From NCBI GenBank assembly GCA_902588255.1, contig CACIOK010000004.1, positions 7,501-59,155 of the forward strand: a DNA stretch of 51,655 nucleotides, written 5' to 3'. The notes under the pieces are model-generated. The model saw nothing but the letters and a program-made list of their open reading frames with translations. It was not told where the DNA came from and made no database searches. Below are positions 30,020 through 38,292 of this stretch, one piece after another. Source of the DNA: an uncultured Pelagibacteraceae bacterium (GTDB taxonomy: Bacteria > Pseudomonadota > Alphaproteobacteria > Pelagibacterales > Pelagibacteraceae). How positions within the stretch are numbered: the first letter of the stretch is position 1; each line of letters starts with the position of its first letter. The position numbers were made by a program, and so were the translations under genes.

Positions 30020-31351
30020 ATGCCAAAAAATGTTACGATAAAAAAAAAAATTAAGCCATTTGATAAAGTAATTAAAGTTCCTGGTGATAAAAGCTTGTCT
30101 ATTAGATGGGCATTGTTAGCCTCGCAAGCAATAGGAAAATCCAAAGCTTTCAATTTATTAAGATCAGAGGATGTACTAAATACTTTAAAGGGCTTAAGAA
30201 AGCTGGGAGTTAAAATCAAAATTTATAAGAGCTATTGTGAAATAGATGGAGTTGGAATTAATGGTTTTAAATATAAAAAAAATTTGACAATTGATGCTGG
30301 TAATTCTGGAACTTTCGGAAGGCTCATATTAGCTCTTTTAATCAAGTCTCCATACAAAATTAAATTAATTGGTGATAAGAGTTTATCAAGAAGAGATTTT
30401 TCAAGAGTTATAGATCCGCTTAAAGAATTTGGTGCAAACTTTTATCCTAATAATAAATCAACACTTCCATTTTATATACAAGGTACTAATTTCATTAGAC
30501 CAATTAAATATTTTGAGAAAAAAGGAAGCGCTCAAATAAAAAGTTGTATAATGTTAGCATCTTTAAATTCCCCAGGAGCTACAAAAATAATTGCAAAAAA
30601 ATCAAGAAATCATACTGAAATTTTATATAAATTTTTAAAACTTCCAATTAAAGTTATTAGTAAAAAAGAACTAGATTTAATTGAGATTAATGGTGAAAAA
30701 AAAATTTACCCTTTTAATTATAATATCCCATCAGATATAAGTAGTAGTGCTTTTTTTATTGTTCTTACACTTCTTTCAAAAAATTCATATCTAGTAATTA
30801 AAGATGTAAATATAAATTCATCAAGAACAGGATGTATTGATATTTTAAATAAAATGGGAGCCAATATAATCTTTAAAAATAAAAAAAAATATAAAGGAGA
30901 AAAAACTGCAGATATTCATATAAGATCTAGAAATTCGTTTAAACCTATAAATTGTCCAACAAAATATAATACTAGTGCAATAGATGAATTTTTAATTATA
31001 TTTTTAGTGGCAGCGAAAGCAAAAGGAATATCTTATTTTAAAAATTTAGAAGAACTAAACCAAAAAGAAAGTCCTCGACTTAAATTGGGATCAAAAATTT
31101 TAAATATGATAGGAATAAAAACTAAATTAACAAATAGCTCAATTACAATCTATGGAAATCCAAATTTAAAATTAACAAAATCATTTGAGATAAAAAACTA
31201 TTTTAAAGATCATAGAGTGATGGCTTTAAGTACTATAGCAGCATTAACACTTGGTGGTAAAAGATGGAAAATTCATAATTCGGATTCAATAAATACATCT
31301 TTTCCCACATTTTTTAAAATTTTGAAAGATTTAGGAGCAAAAATAAATTGA
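30020..31351 (+). CDS. aroA: 3-phosphoshikimate 1-carboxyvinyltransferase (EPSP synthase)
   Basis: A 443-aa shikimate-pathway enzyme. 'VPGDKSLSIRWALLAS' at the start, 'AGNSGTFGRL', 'KGSAQIKSCIMLASL' and a late 'DHR' are recognisable. Some usually fixed residues differ: 'QKESPRL' where the family has KESDR, and 'DHRVMAL' for DHRIAM. Its stop overlaps the TTG start of cmk, beginning a tightly packed + strand run aroA-cmk-rpsA-ihfB. Confidence 0.93.
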   Translation: MPKNVTIKKKIKPFDKVIKVPGDKSLSIRWALLASQAIGKSKAFNLLRSEDVLNTLKGLRKLGVKIKIYKSYCEIDGVGINGFKYKKNLTIDAGNSGTFGRLILALLIKSPYKIKLIGDKSLSRRDFSRVIDPLKEFGANFYPNNKSTLPFYIQGTNFIRPIKYFEKKGSAQIKSCIMLASLNSPGATKIIAKKSRNHTEILYKFLKLPIKVISKKELDLIEINGEKKIYPFNYNIPSDISSSAFFIVLTLLSKNSYLVIKDVNINSSRTGCIDILNKMGANIIFKNKKKYKGEKTADIHIRSRNSFKPINCPTKYNTSAIDEFLIIFLVAAKAKGISYFKNLEELNQKESPRLKLGSKILNMIGIKTKLTNSSITIYGNPNLKLTKSFEIKNYFKDHRVMALSTIAALTLGGKRWKIHNSDSINTSFPTFFKILKDLGAKIN

Positions 31352-32004
31352 AAAAAAGAAAAAATATCATAACTGTAGCGATTGACTCTCCTGCTGCTGC
31401 AGGTGCAGGTACGCAAGCAAAACTAATCGCTAAACATTATAATCTACTACAACTTGATACTGGACGCATATATAGACTTATTGGTAAATTGAAATTGGAA
31501 AATCCTAAAAAATTTAGCTATTCTTTAATAAAAAGAAAAATGAATAGTTTAAAAATAAAAAATTTACAAAGTAAAAAATTGTTAACTGATAAAGTGGCAA
31601 CATCAGCATCAATCATTGCTAAAGATAAAAAAATCAGAAGTATTGTTCATAAATTCCAACAAAAATGTGCTTACTCACCCCCAATGAAATATGCTGGATC
31701 TGTACTTGACGGAAGAGACATAATTACTGTTCAGGTTAAGGATGCAATGTTTAAGTTTTTTATAACAGCAAGTCTAAAAGTGCGATCAAAAAGAAGGTTT
31801 AAGGAGTATAAAAATCTTAAAAAAAAAATCACTTTTAAAGAAGTACTAAAAAGCCTTAAAAATAGGGACAAATCTGACCGTCAAAGAAAATATGGGGCTC
31901 TAAAAAAAACAAAAGATTCGATATTGATTAATACAACCAAACTTAGTAGAAAGCGTTGCTTTGAAAAAATAAAAGTAATTATGGATAGGAAACTAAATAG
32001 TTAA
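31348..32004 (+). CDS. cmk: cytidylate kinase, Walker A lysine replaced
   Basis: A 218-aa (d)CMP kinase homologue with the family segments 'LLQLDTGRIYR', 'GSVLDGRDIITV' and 'FITASLKVRSKRRF'. The P-loop reads SPAAAGAGT at residues 14-22, where the family has GPA(A/S)(S/A)GKGT, so the phosphate-binding lysine is alanine (A20). The start is TTG overlapping the aroA stop, and its end overlaps rpsA by one base. The aroA-cmk-rpsA order is classical, so identity is secure even though catalysis is uncertain. Confidence 0.9.
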   Translation: MKKRKNIITVAIDSPAAAGAGTQAKLIAKHYNLLQLDTGRIYRLIGKLKLENPKKFSYSLIKRKMNSLKIKNLQSKKLLTDKVATSASIIAKDKKIRSIVHKFQQKCAYSPPMKYAGSVLDGRDIITVQVKDAMFKFFITASLKVRSKRRFKEYKNLKKKITFKEVLKSLKNRDKSDRQRKYGALKKTKDSILINTTKLSRKRCFEKIKVIMDRKLNS

Positions 32005-33731
32005 TGGAAATTTATAAAGATCTTAAAACACCTGCTTCAAAAGAATTCGAAAAATTACTTAACAGTCAACTTTCAAAAACTAAAAATCTAGTAGAGGGTA
32101 AAATCATCGAAGGTAAAATTACTAAGATTACTGAAAAATTTGCTTTTCTTTTTATAGAAGGTCTTAAAAGTGAACCTATGCTTGATATAAACGAGCTAAA
32201 GAGTATGGGCTTATATGATAAGGCTAAAGTTGGAGAAAAAATATCTGTATTGTTGGAAAGAATAGAAGATAGAAATGGAGAGGTGTTGGTCTCAGCATCA
32301 AAAGCACAAAAAATTAAAGGATGGGATAAATTGGTAGAAGCTTATGAAAAAAACGAATCTATAAACGGAAAAATTACTTCTAAATGCAAAGGTGGAGTTA
32401 TTGTTGAACATATAGATACTGGTTCATTAATGTTTTGCCCTGGTTCACAAATCTCAGACAAACCTTTAAAAGATATTTCTCATTTAATGAACGAACCACT
32501 TAAATTTGCTTTAATCAAACTTGATAAAATAAGAGGAAATGCTTGCGTCTCAAGAAGGCAAATTATTACTTCAAATAAAAAAGGTGATAAGGCAAAAATT
32601 GTTGAAAAGTATAAAGTAGGAGATGTAATAAAAAATGCAACTGTAAAAGGATATAGTTCTTTTGGATGTTTTTTCGATGTTAATTCAGAATTAGATGTAT
32701 TGGTACACTTGCAAGAAATTAGTTATTCAAGAGTTAACCACCCTGAAGAAGTATTTAATATTGGTGAGAAACATGACTTATTAGTTATATCTGTAGATAA
32801 AGAAAAACTTCAAGTTGGTTGTTCTATTAAACAACTTTCTCCCGATCCTTTTGAACATATATCAAATTATGAACTAAATAAAAAATACAAAGTGAAAGTT
32901 GTAAAGCTAATGGATTTTGGTGCATTTTGTGAGTTAGAACCTGGTCTAAGTACATTATTACATTCAAGCGAACTAAGTTGGACAAAAAAAAATCCTTCAG
33001 CAAAAAAAATGTTTAAAGTTGGTGATGAAATTGAATGCGTTATCACTGAAATTGATAAAGAAAAAAGAAGGGTCGCAATCTCTCGAAGATTAACTGACGA
33101 AAACCCTTATCAAGCTTTAGAAAAAAAATATCCAGTTGGAACTGAGATCGAAAGTATTGTTAACAGTTTAAATGAATATGCAATTTACGTAAAACTTAGT
33201 GATTTAGATATTGATGGATTCCTTCACTGTAATGATTTAAGTTACTCTGGCAATCCAGAAGAAGAACTAGCAAAATACAAAAAAGGTGACAAATTAAAAG
33301 TAAAAATATTGGAAATTAAAATAGATCAACAAAAAGTAAGAGTGGGTCTAAAACAAACTCAAAAAGATCCTTTAAGCTGGTTTGAAAATAAAAAAGTAAA
33401 CGACGCAATAACTGTTAAAGTAATATCCTCAGATCAAAAAGGTTTGGTTGTTAGCCCTGAAGGCTGTGAAATGAATTTTACTATCAAAAAATCTCAAATT
33501 GCTATAAATGCTGCTGATGCTAGACCAGGAAGATTTGTAGGTGGTGAAAGAATAGATGCTGCTATTGCAGAAATAGACATTAATAAAAGAAAGATAAGCT
33601 TAAGTATTAAGCTTTTAGAAGAGTTGCAAAATAAAGAGGCTGTTTCCAAATTTGGGTCTGAAGCCTCTGGAAAAAACCTTCCATTTTCTTCTCTATCAGA
33701 TAAACTTAAAAAAAATACTGAGGAAAAATAA
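32004..33731 (+). CDS. rpsA: 30S ribosomal protein S1
   Basis: A 575-aa protein with about six S1 (OB-fold) repeats. Repeat boundaries can be seen at 'EGKITKITEKFAFLFIEG', 'GYSSFGCFFDV', 'VKLMDFGAFCELEPGLSTLLH' and 'VNSLNEYAIYVKLSDLDIDG'. It helps mRNA bind the 30S subunit. It starts at the last base of cmk and is followed nine bases later by ihfB, a standard proteobacterial order. Some repeats are more divergent than usual. Confidence 0.95.
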   Translation: MEIYKDLKTPASKEFEKLLNSQLSKTKNLVEGKIIEGKITKITEKFAFLFIEGLKSEPMLDINELKSMGLYDKAKVGEKISVLLERIEDRNGEVLVSASKAQKIKGWDKLVEAYEKNESINGKITSKCKGGVIVEHIDTGSLMFCPGSQISDKPLKDISHLMNEPLKFALIKLDKIRGNACVSRRQIITSNKKGDKAKIVEKYKVGDVIKNATVKGYSSFGCFFDVNSELDVLVHLQEISYSRVNHPEEVFNIGEKHDLLVISVDKEKLQVGCSIKQLSPDPFEHISNYELNKKYKVKVVKLMDFGAFCELEPGLSTLLHSSELSWTKKNPSAKKMFKVGDEIECVITEIDKEKRRVAISRRLTDENPYQALEKKYPVGTEIESIVNSLNEYAIYVKLSDLDIDGFLHCNDLSYSGNPEEELAKYKKGDKLKVKILEIKIDQQKVRVGLKQTQKDPLSWFENKKVNDAITVKVISSDQKGLVVSPEGCEMNFTIKKSQIAINAADARPGRFVGGERIDAAIAEIDINKRKISLSIKLLEELQNKEAVSKFGSEASGKNLPFSSLSDKLKKNTEEK

Positions 33732-33740
33732 ACATAATTA

Positions 33741-34028
33741 GTGATTGTTAAATCTAAGCTTCTAAAACAAATCTCAGATAGCTACCCAAATTTTTTAAAA
33801 AAAGATCTAGAAAAATTTTTTAACATTTTTTTAAACGAAATAAAAAATTCTTTAAAAAGAGGTGAGAGAGTTGAATTAAGAGATTTTGGCATTTGGTCAA
33901 CTAATATACAAAAACCAAGAATATCACGAAACCCTAAAACTGGGGAAAAAGTTCACACAAGAAAAAAAGTTAAAATTCACTTTAAAATGGCAAAAGAATT
34001 ATTTAATAAATTAAACAATGAAAAATAA
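33741..34028 (+). CDS. ihfB: integration host factor subunit beta
   Basis: A 95-aa HU/IHF-fold DNA-bending protein. The family segment 'GERVELRDFGIWS' and the DNA-intercalating arm 'RISRNPKTGEKVHTRKK' are clear. It starts at GTG (33741), nine bases after rpsA, which is its normal neighbour. Its last 11 bases overlap the pyrF start. Confidence 0.93.
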   Translation: MIVKSKLLKQISDSYPNFLKKDLEKFFNIFLNEIKNSLKRGERVELRDFGIWSTNIQKPRISRNPKTGEKVHTRKKVKIHFKMAKELFNKLNNEK

Positions 34029-34695
34029 AAAAATTTTTATCGCATGTGATACGAAAAGTATAAAAAAAATAAAAAAAATAATTAAAAATACACAGACAAG
34101 TAAGATAAAAATTGGTTATAAATTTGGATTAGAGTTTCTAAATTCGAAAAATGGAAGAATATTTATTTCAAAATTAAAAAATAAAATTACTTTTGGGGAT
34201 TATAAGTTTTCTGATATACCTAATACTTGTTCTTCGGCCCTAAAAGCAATCAAAGATCTCAAATTTGATTATTGTACAATTCATATTAGCGCAGGATTCG
34301 ATGCTTTAAAAGCTGCAAAAAAAACATCTGGTAGAACAAAATTAGTCGGAGTAACAATATTAAGTTCATTAGACAATAAGGCGCTAAAAGAAATTGGTTT
34401 TAATAAAGAAGTTAAAAAATTAGTTCTTCATCAAGCAAAATTAGCTACTAAAGCAAAGCTTGATGCTATTGTGTGTAGTCCTCAAGAAGCAAGTATGGTT
34501 AGAAAAGTATTTAAAAAAGAAATAATTACGCCAGGTATAAGATTACTTGGGGACAAAGTTAATGACCAAAAACGTATTACGACAGCAAAAAAAGCTTTCG
34601 ATAACGGTGCAACATCTATTGTTGTTGGGCGAAGTATAACAGCCAAGGGTAATATTAAAAATAATTTGAAAAAATTAATTCAGTCTTTAAAATAA
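34018..34695 (+). CDS. pyrF: orotidine 5'-phosphate decarboxylase
   Basis: A 225-aa TIM-barrel enzyme for the last step of UMP synthesis. The catalytic Asp-Lys-Asp set is visible in 'FGDYKFSDIPNT' (DxKxxD), and 'TPGIRLLGD' and 'VVGRSITAKGN' bind phosphate. It overlaps ihfB by 11 bases and precedes trpF by four bases. Confidence 0.94.
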   Translation: MKNKKIFIACDTKSIKKIKKIIKNTQTSKIKIGYKFGLEFLNSKNGRIFISKLKNKITFGDYKFSDIPNTCSSALKAIKDLKFDYCTIHISAGFDALKAAKKTSGRTKLVGVTILSSLDNKALKEIGFNKEVKKLVLHQAKLATKAKLDAIVCSPQEASMVRKVFKKEIITPGIRLLGDKVNDQKRITTAKKAFDNGATSIVVGRSITAKGNIKNNLKKLIQSLK

Positions 34696-34699
34696 CAGA

Positions 34700-35323
34700 A
34701 TGATTATTAAGTGTTGTGGTCTAAACCCAACAAGAGACGTCCAGGTATGCCTTGATCTAAAGGTAGATTTTCTTGGATTTATTTTTTACGAAAAGTCCCC
34801 TAGAAATATAAAAATTTCTGACTTAGATATTTTGAATAATTATAATAGAAAAAGTGCATTATTTACAGCTGTCACGGTCGATGCAGATAATCAAATGATT
34901 GACCAAATCAGTTCTAAAAATATACAATGTTTGCAACTTCATGGTTCTGAAACTAATGAGCGAATTGGAGAAATAAAAAATAGATCAAAGCTTAAAATTA
35001 TAAAAACGATACAAGTTAGAAATGAAAATGACATCATAAAATACAAAAAATATATTAATGCTGATTATATATTGTTTGATACGCCTAGTATGGAAAAATC
35101 TATAGAATTTCCATCAAACCTGATACAGAAACTTCCAATTGGAAAAAACTTTGCTCTAGCAGGATCTATATCTGAACAGAATATAGAAAATATTGCAAAA
35201 TTAGGTATAAAGTGGTGTGATTTATCTTCTAAACTTGAGTCAAAATTAGGCTATAAAGATCACACAAAAATAAAAAAATTTATGAATAAAGTAAGATTAT
35301 TGAATGAAAATACCTCCTTTTAA
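34700..35323 (+). CDS. trpF: phosphoribosylanthranilate isomerase
   Basis: A 207-aa TIM-barrel enzyme of tryptophan synthesis. It has 'KCCGLNPTRDVQ' (family KICGLT, so the catalytic Cys is retained), 'DFLGFIFYEKSPRNI', 'LQLHGSE' and 'FALAGSISEQNI'. It is the first gene of trpF-trpB-trpA-accD-folC, a conserved alphaproteobacterial order. Its end overlaps trpB by 20 bases. Confidence 0.93.
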   Translation: MIIKCCGLNPTRDVQVCLDLKVDFLGFIFYEKSPRNIKISDLDILNNYNRKSALFTAVTVDADNQMIDQISSKNIQCLQLHGSETNERIGEIKNRSKLKIIKTIQVRNENDIIKYKKYINADYILFDTPSMEKSIEFPSNLIQKLPIGKNFALAGSISEQNIENIAKLGIKWCDLSSKLESKLGYKDHTKIKKFMNKVRLLNENTSF

Positions 35324-36548
35324 AGAAATAAACCCTCCAAATAAAAATGGTTATTGGGTTAATAAAAAAAATGGTCAAGTATATGGTGGCGCCTACATCA
35401 GTCCACTTCTTATTCCAAATCTTGAAAGAGTAGAAAAAGGTTTTAAAAAAGCTTTAAAAGATAAAAAATTCATAAAAGGTCTTGAAGAACAATTATTAAA
35501 TTATATTGGTGTAAATACACCTATACTATTCAGTGAAGAGTTGACCGACCTAGCAGGAGGAAAGAATAAAATTGGAAAAATATTTTTAAAGCGAACAGAT
35601 TTACACCATGATAGTAGTCATAAACCCGTAAATGCTTTTAGTAGCTGTTATTTTGCTAAACATATTCTAAAAGTAAAGCGAATTATAACTGAAACCGGCG
35701 CATCAATGAATGCAAGGGCTGTAGCAGCAGCATGTGCAAAACTTGGTTTGGAATGCGAAGTACACATCGGTGCGGTAGATGAAGAAAAAGTCAATTTAAA
35801 TCGAAACATAACAGAATTATACGGTGCCAAAATTGTTGTAGTTCATGATTCAACAAAAACATTGCTGCCTGCAATGGCGTCTGCATTAAGAAGTTGGCAA
35901 AGTTCTCCGGACTCTATGTATGTTGTTGGAAGCGTAGCAGGACCACATCCTTATCCTCAGATGGTAAGAACTTGGGCAAGTATAATTGGTAGAATTGCTA
36001 AAAAACAATTTAAACAAATTACTGGAGGTGTTCCTTCAACTTTATTTGCGGTATGCGGAGGTGGATCCAATTTAATGTCGATGGCATACCCGCTACTAAA
36101 AGAAAGAACGAAGATTTTTGCTGTAGAGTCTGGAGGAGATGGAATTAAAACAGGAAGGCACGGTGCTACTATACTTGGTGGAGGCAAAATGGGAATTTTA
36201 CTTGGCATGAAGTCTAAAGTAGTGATGCATTCGTCTCAGATAGCTGAAAGTATTACTGAAGCCTCTGGGCTTGATTTCGCAAGTTGTGGACCTGAGGTAG
36301 CATATTTACATGATATTGGAAGAATTAAATTCTTGTCCTCAACAGATCTTGAAGCAAAAAAAACTTTTTTAATGTGTTCTAAGAAACTTGGAATTTTACC
36401 TGCAATTGAAGCTTGTTATGTAATTCATTCGGCCTTAAAAGAAATAAAAAAGCGAAAAAACCCAAGAGAAAATCATTTAATCCACTTATGTGGTTCAGGG
36501 GAATCTAATGTTACAAGAATGTTAAAATTTAAGAGAGAAAATGAATAA
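35304..36548 (+). CDS. trpB: tryptophan synthase beta subunit, divergent
   Basis: A 414-aa PLP enzyme that condenses indole with serine. The PLP lysine is K107 in 'SHKPVN', the catalytic Glu is E130 in 'ITETGAS', and the phosphate-binding GGGSN is at 252-256. However, family-signature sequence around these is changed: HKINNA is HKPVNA, GAGQHG is GASMNA, and the C-terminal GRGDKD is GSGESN. 'GSVAGPHPYP' and the order trpF-trpB-trpA show it is the TrpB of this operon. It overlaps trpA by eight bases. Confidence 0.92.
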   Translation: MKIPPFKEINPPNKNGYWVNKKNGQVYGGAYISPLLIPNLERVEKGFKKALKDKKFIKGLEEQLLNYIGVNTPILFSEELTDLAGGKNKIGKIFLKRTDLHHDSSHKPVNAFSSCYFAKHILKVKRIITETGASMNARAVAAACAKLGLECEVHIGAVDEEKVNLNRNITELYGAKIVVVHDSTKTLLPAMASALRSWQSSPDSMYVVGSVAGPHPYPQMVRTWASIIGRIAKKQFKQITGGVPSTLFAVCGGGSNLMSMAYPLLKERTKIFAVESGGDGIKTGRHGATILGGGKMGILLGMKSKVVMHSSQIAESITEASGLDFASCGPEVAYLHDIGRIKFLSSTDLEAKKTFLMCSKKLGILPAIEACYVIHSALKEIKKRKNPRENHLIHLCGSGESNVTRMLKFKRENE

Positions 36549-37350
36549 CGATTTAAAAAAAATATTTGATAAAGCAAAACTAGAAAAAAGAAGCTGCTTA
36601 ATTGGTTTTGTAACTGGAATAGATCCAGACTATAAAACTTCTAAAAAAATATTAATAGAAATGTCAAAGTACTGCGATGCGATAGAAGTAGGAAATCCAT
36701 TCAATACTAGCACAAGTGACTCATCAATTATAATGGATGCTAATACTAGGGCATTAAATTCTGGAGCAAATACTGGAAAAATTTTTAAACTTATAAAAGA
36801 AGTAAAATCTGAAATAAGAAAAGATATACCTTTTATAATTATGGGATATTTAAATCCAATTTATATCTACTCAATCAAAAAATTTGCAAAGAGTTGTAAA
36901 GATTCTAAGGTAAGTGGTTGTATTGTTGTTGATAGTAATAATAATGCTCCGGAGGATAAGGAAATTTTTACCTCACTTTCAAAAGTGAATGTATCTTATA
37001 TAAAATTAATCGCTCCAACTAATGGTGTTTCTTATATAAAAAAAAGTTTACTTAGATGTAGTTCTTTTCTCTATGTAGTGAGTATCGCGGGCACAACAGG
37101 TTCAAAGCAGGTAAACTTAAAAAATGTAAAAAAATCTATACAATTAGTTAGAAAAGTTTCAAAAATACCAATTGGAGTAGGATTTGGTATTAAAACTAAA
37201 GAGGATGTTTCAAAGGTTTCAAAAGTTGCAGATGCTGTAATAGTTGGTTCGGGTATTGTTGATATTATTGGTAAAAATACTAAAAATCATAATTTAACCA
37301 AAAAGATTGGTTCTTATCTGAAAAATTTAAAAAAAGGACTTAAAAAATAA
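36541..37350 (+). CDS. trpA: tryptophan synthase alpha subunit, divergent
   Basis: A 269-aa TIM-barrel subunit that cleaves indole-3-glycerol phosphate. Both catalytic acids are at their usual places, E49 ('IEVGNPF') and D60 ('TSDSS'). The family segments GVPFSDP-ADGP and DLPPEE are replaced by 'GNPFNTSTSDSS' and 'DSNNNAPED', which is more change than usual. 'IIMGYLNPI' and 'VGFGIKTKEDV' are normal. It is translationally coupled to trpB and directly abuts accD. Confidence 0.92.
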   Translation: MNNDLKKIFDKAKLEKRSCLIGFVTGIDPDYKTSKKILIEMSKYCDAIEVGNPFNTSTSDSSIIMDANTRALNSGANTGKIFKLIKEVKSEIRKDIPFIIMGYLNPIYIYSIKKFAKSCKDSKVSGCIVVDSNNNAPEDKEIFTSLSKVNVSYIKLIAPTNGVSYIKKSLLRCSSFLYVVSIAGTTGSKQVNLKNVKKSIQLVRKVSKIPIGVGFGIKTKEDVSKVSKVADAVIVGSGIVDIIGKNTKNHNLTKKIGSYLKNLKKGLKK

Positions 37351-38292
37351 ATGAATTGGATCAGTAAAATTTTAAAAGTTGGTGAAAAAATAAAAACTAA
37401 TATTCAAAAAAAATTTCCAACTAAAAAACAACAATCTGAATCGAAATGGATTTCTTGTTGTTCAGAATATCCTAATTTAAAATCTGAAATTTTTAATGAA
37501 GAGCAACTTAATACCTGTCCTAGATGCGACAGGCATTATCCTTTCACACCTAGAGAACGGTTTAATCATTTTTTTGGCAAAAATAATTATGAAATATTAG
37601 ATACTCCACGTCCACCCGACAACCCTATTGATTGGCCTGATAAAATTTATGAAAAAAAATTAAAAAAAGCTAGAGAATTAACCGGGCATCATTGTGCTGT
37701 TATGGTTGCTCAAGGAAAAAGAGATGGGATAAAAATAACTTCATTCGCGATTGACAGCCGGTTCATTGGAGGATCTATTAATAATTCTTCCGGTGAAGCG
37801 ATTGTCAGTTGCTTTGCAAAAGCATTGGAAGATAAAACTCCTGTTTTGGGATGGAGTGAAGGTGGTGGACAGGCTATGTATCAATCAGGCATAGCATTAC
37901 AATTTATGGTAAAAACAGTTTTAGCAGCAAATACTTTCAAAAAAGAAAGTGGACAACCTTATATTAATATTTATACCAATAAAGTTTATGGAGGGATCAC
38001 AGCTTCTTTTGCGGCACCCTCTTTATCAGATATTGCTTTTTCGGAACCAAAAGGAACAATGATAGGATTTGCTGGACAAGCGATTGTGCGTAATCAAACT
38101 CGTGAAGAACTTAATTCTGATTTTCAAACCTCATCTCGAATGCTTGAGGTAGGTTTCGTTGATGCTATATTTCACAGAAAAGAAATTAATGATAAAATTA
38201 TGAATATCCTTAAGATATTGCTCCATAAAAAAAATAATGAATTTGAAGCTACAGACAATAATACAAAAATTAGAGAAAAAATTTCCGCGTAA
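37351..38292 (+). CDS. accD: acetyl-CoA carboxylase carboxyltransferase subunit beta
   Basis: A 313-aa partner of AccA. The crotonase-like core is canonical: 'ITSFAIDSRFIGGSI', 'EGGGQAMYQSG', 'GGITASFAA' and 'GFAGQAIVRNQT'. The N-terminal zinc ribbon is incomplete: the second pair C56-x-x-C59 is present, but the first reads C36-C37-S-E39, so the fourth cysteine is missing. Position between trpA and folC is standard. Confidence 0.95.
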   Translation: MNWISKILKVGEKIKTNIQKKFPTKKQQSESKWISCCSEYPNLKSEIFNEEQLNTCPRCDRHYPFTPRERFNHFFGKNNYEILDTPRPPDNPIDWPDKIYEKKLKKARELTGHHCAVMVAQGKRDGIKITSFAIDSRFIGGSINNSSGEAIVSCFAKALEDKTPVLGWSEGGGQAMYQSGIALQFMVKTVLAANTFKKESGQPYINIYTNKVYGGITASFAAPSLSDIAFSEPKGTMIGFAGQAIVRNQTREELNSDFQTSSRMLEVGFVDAIFHRKEINDKIMNILKILLHKKNNEFEATDNNTKIREKISA

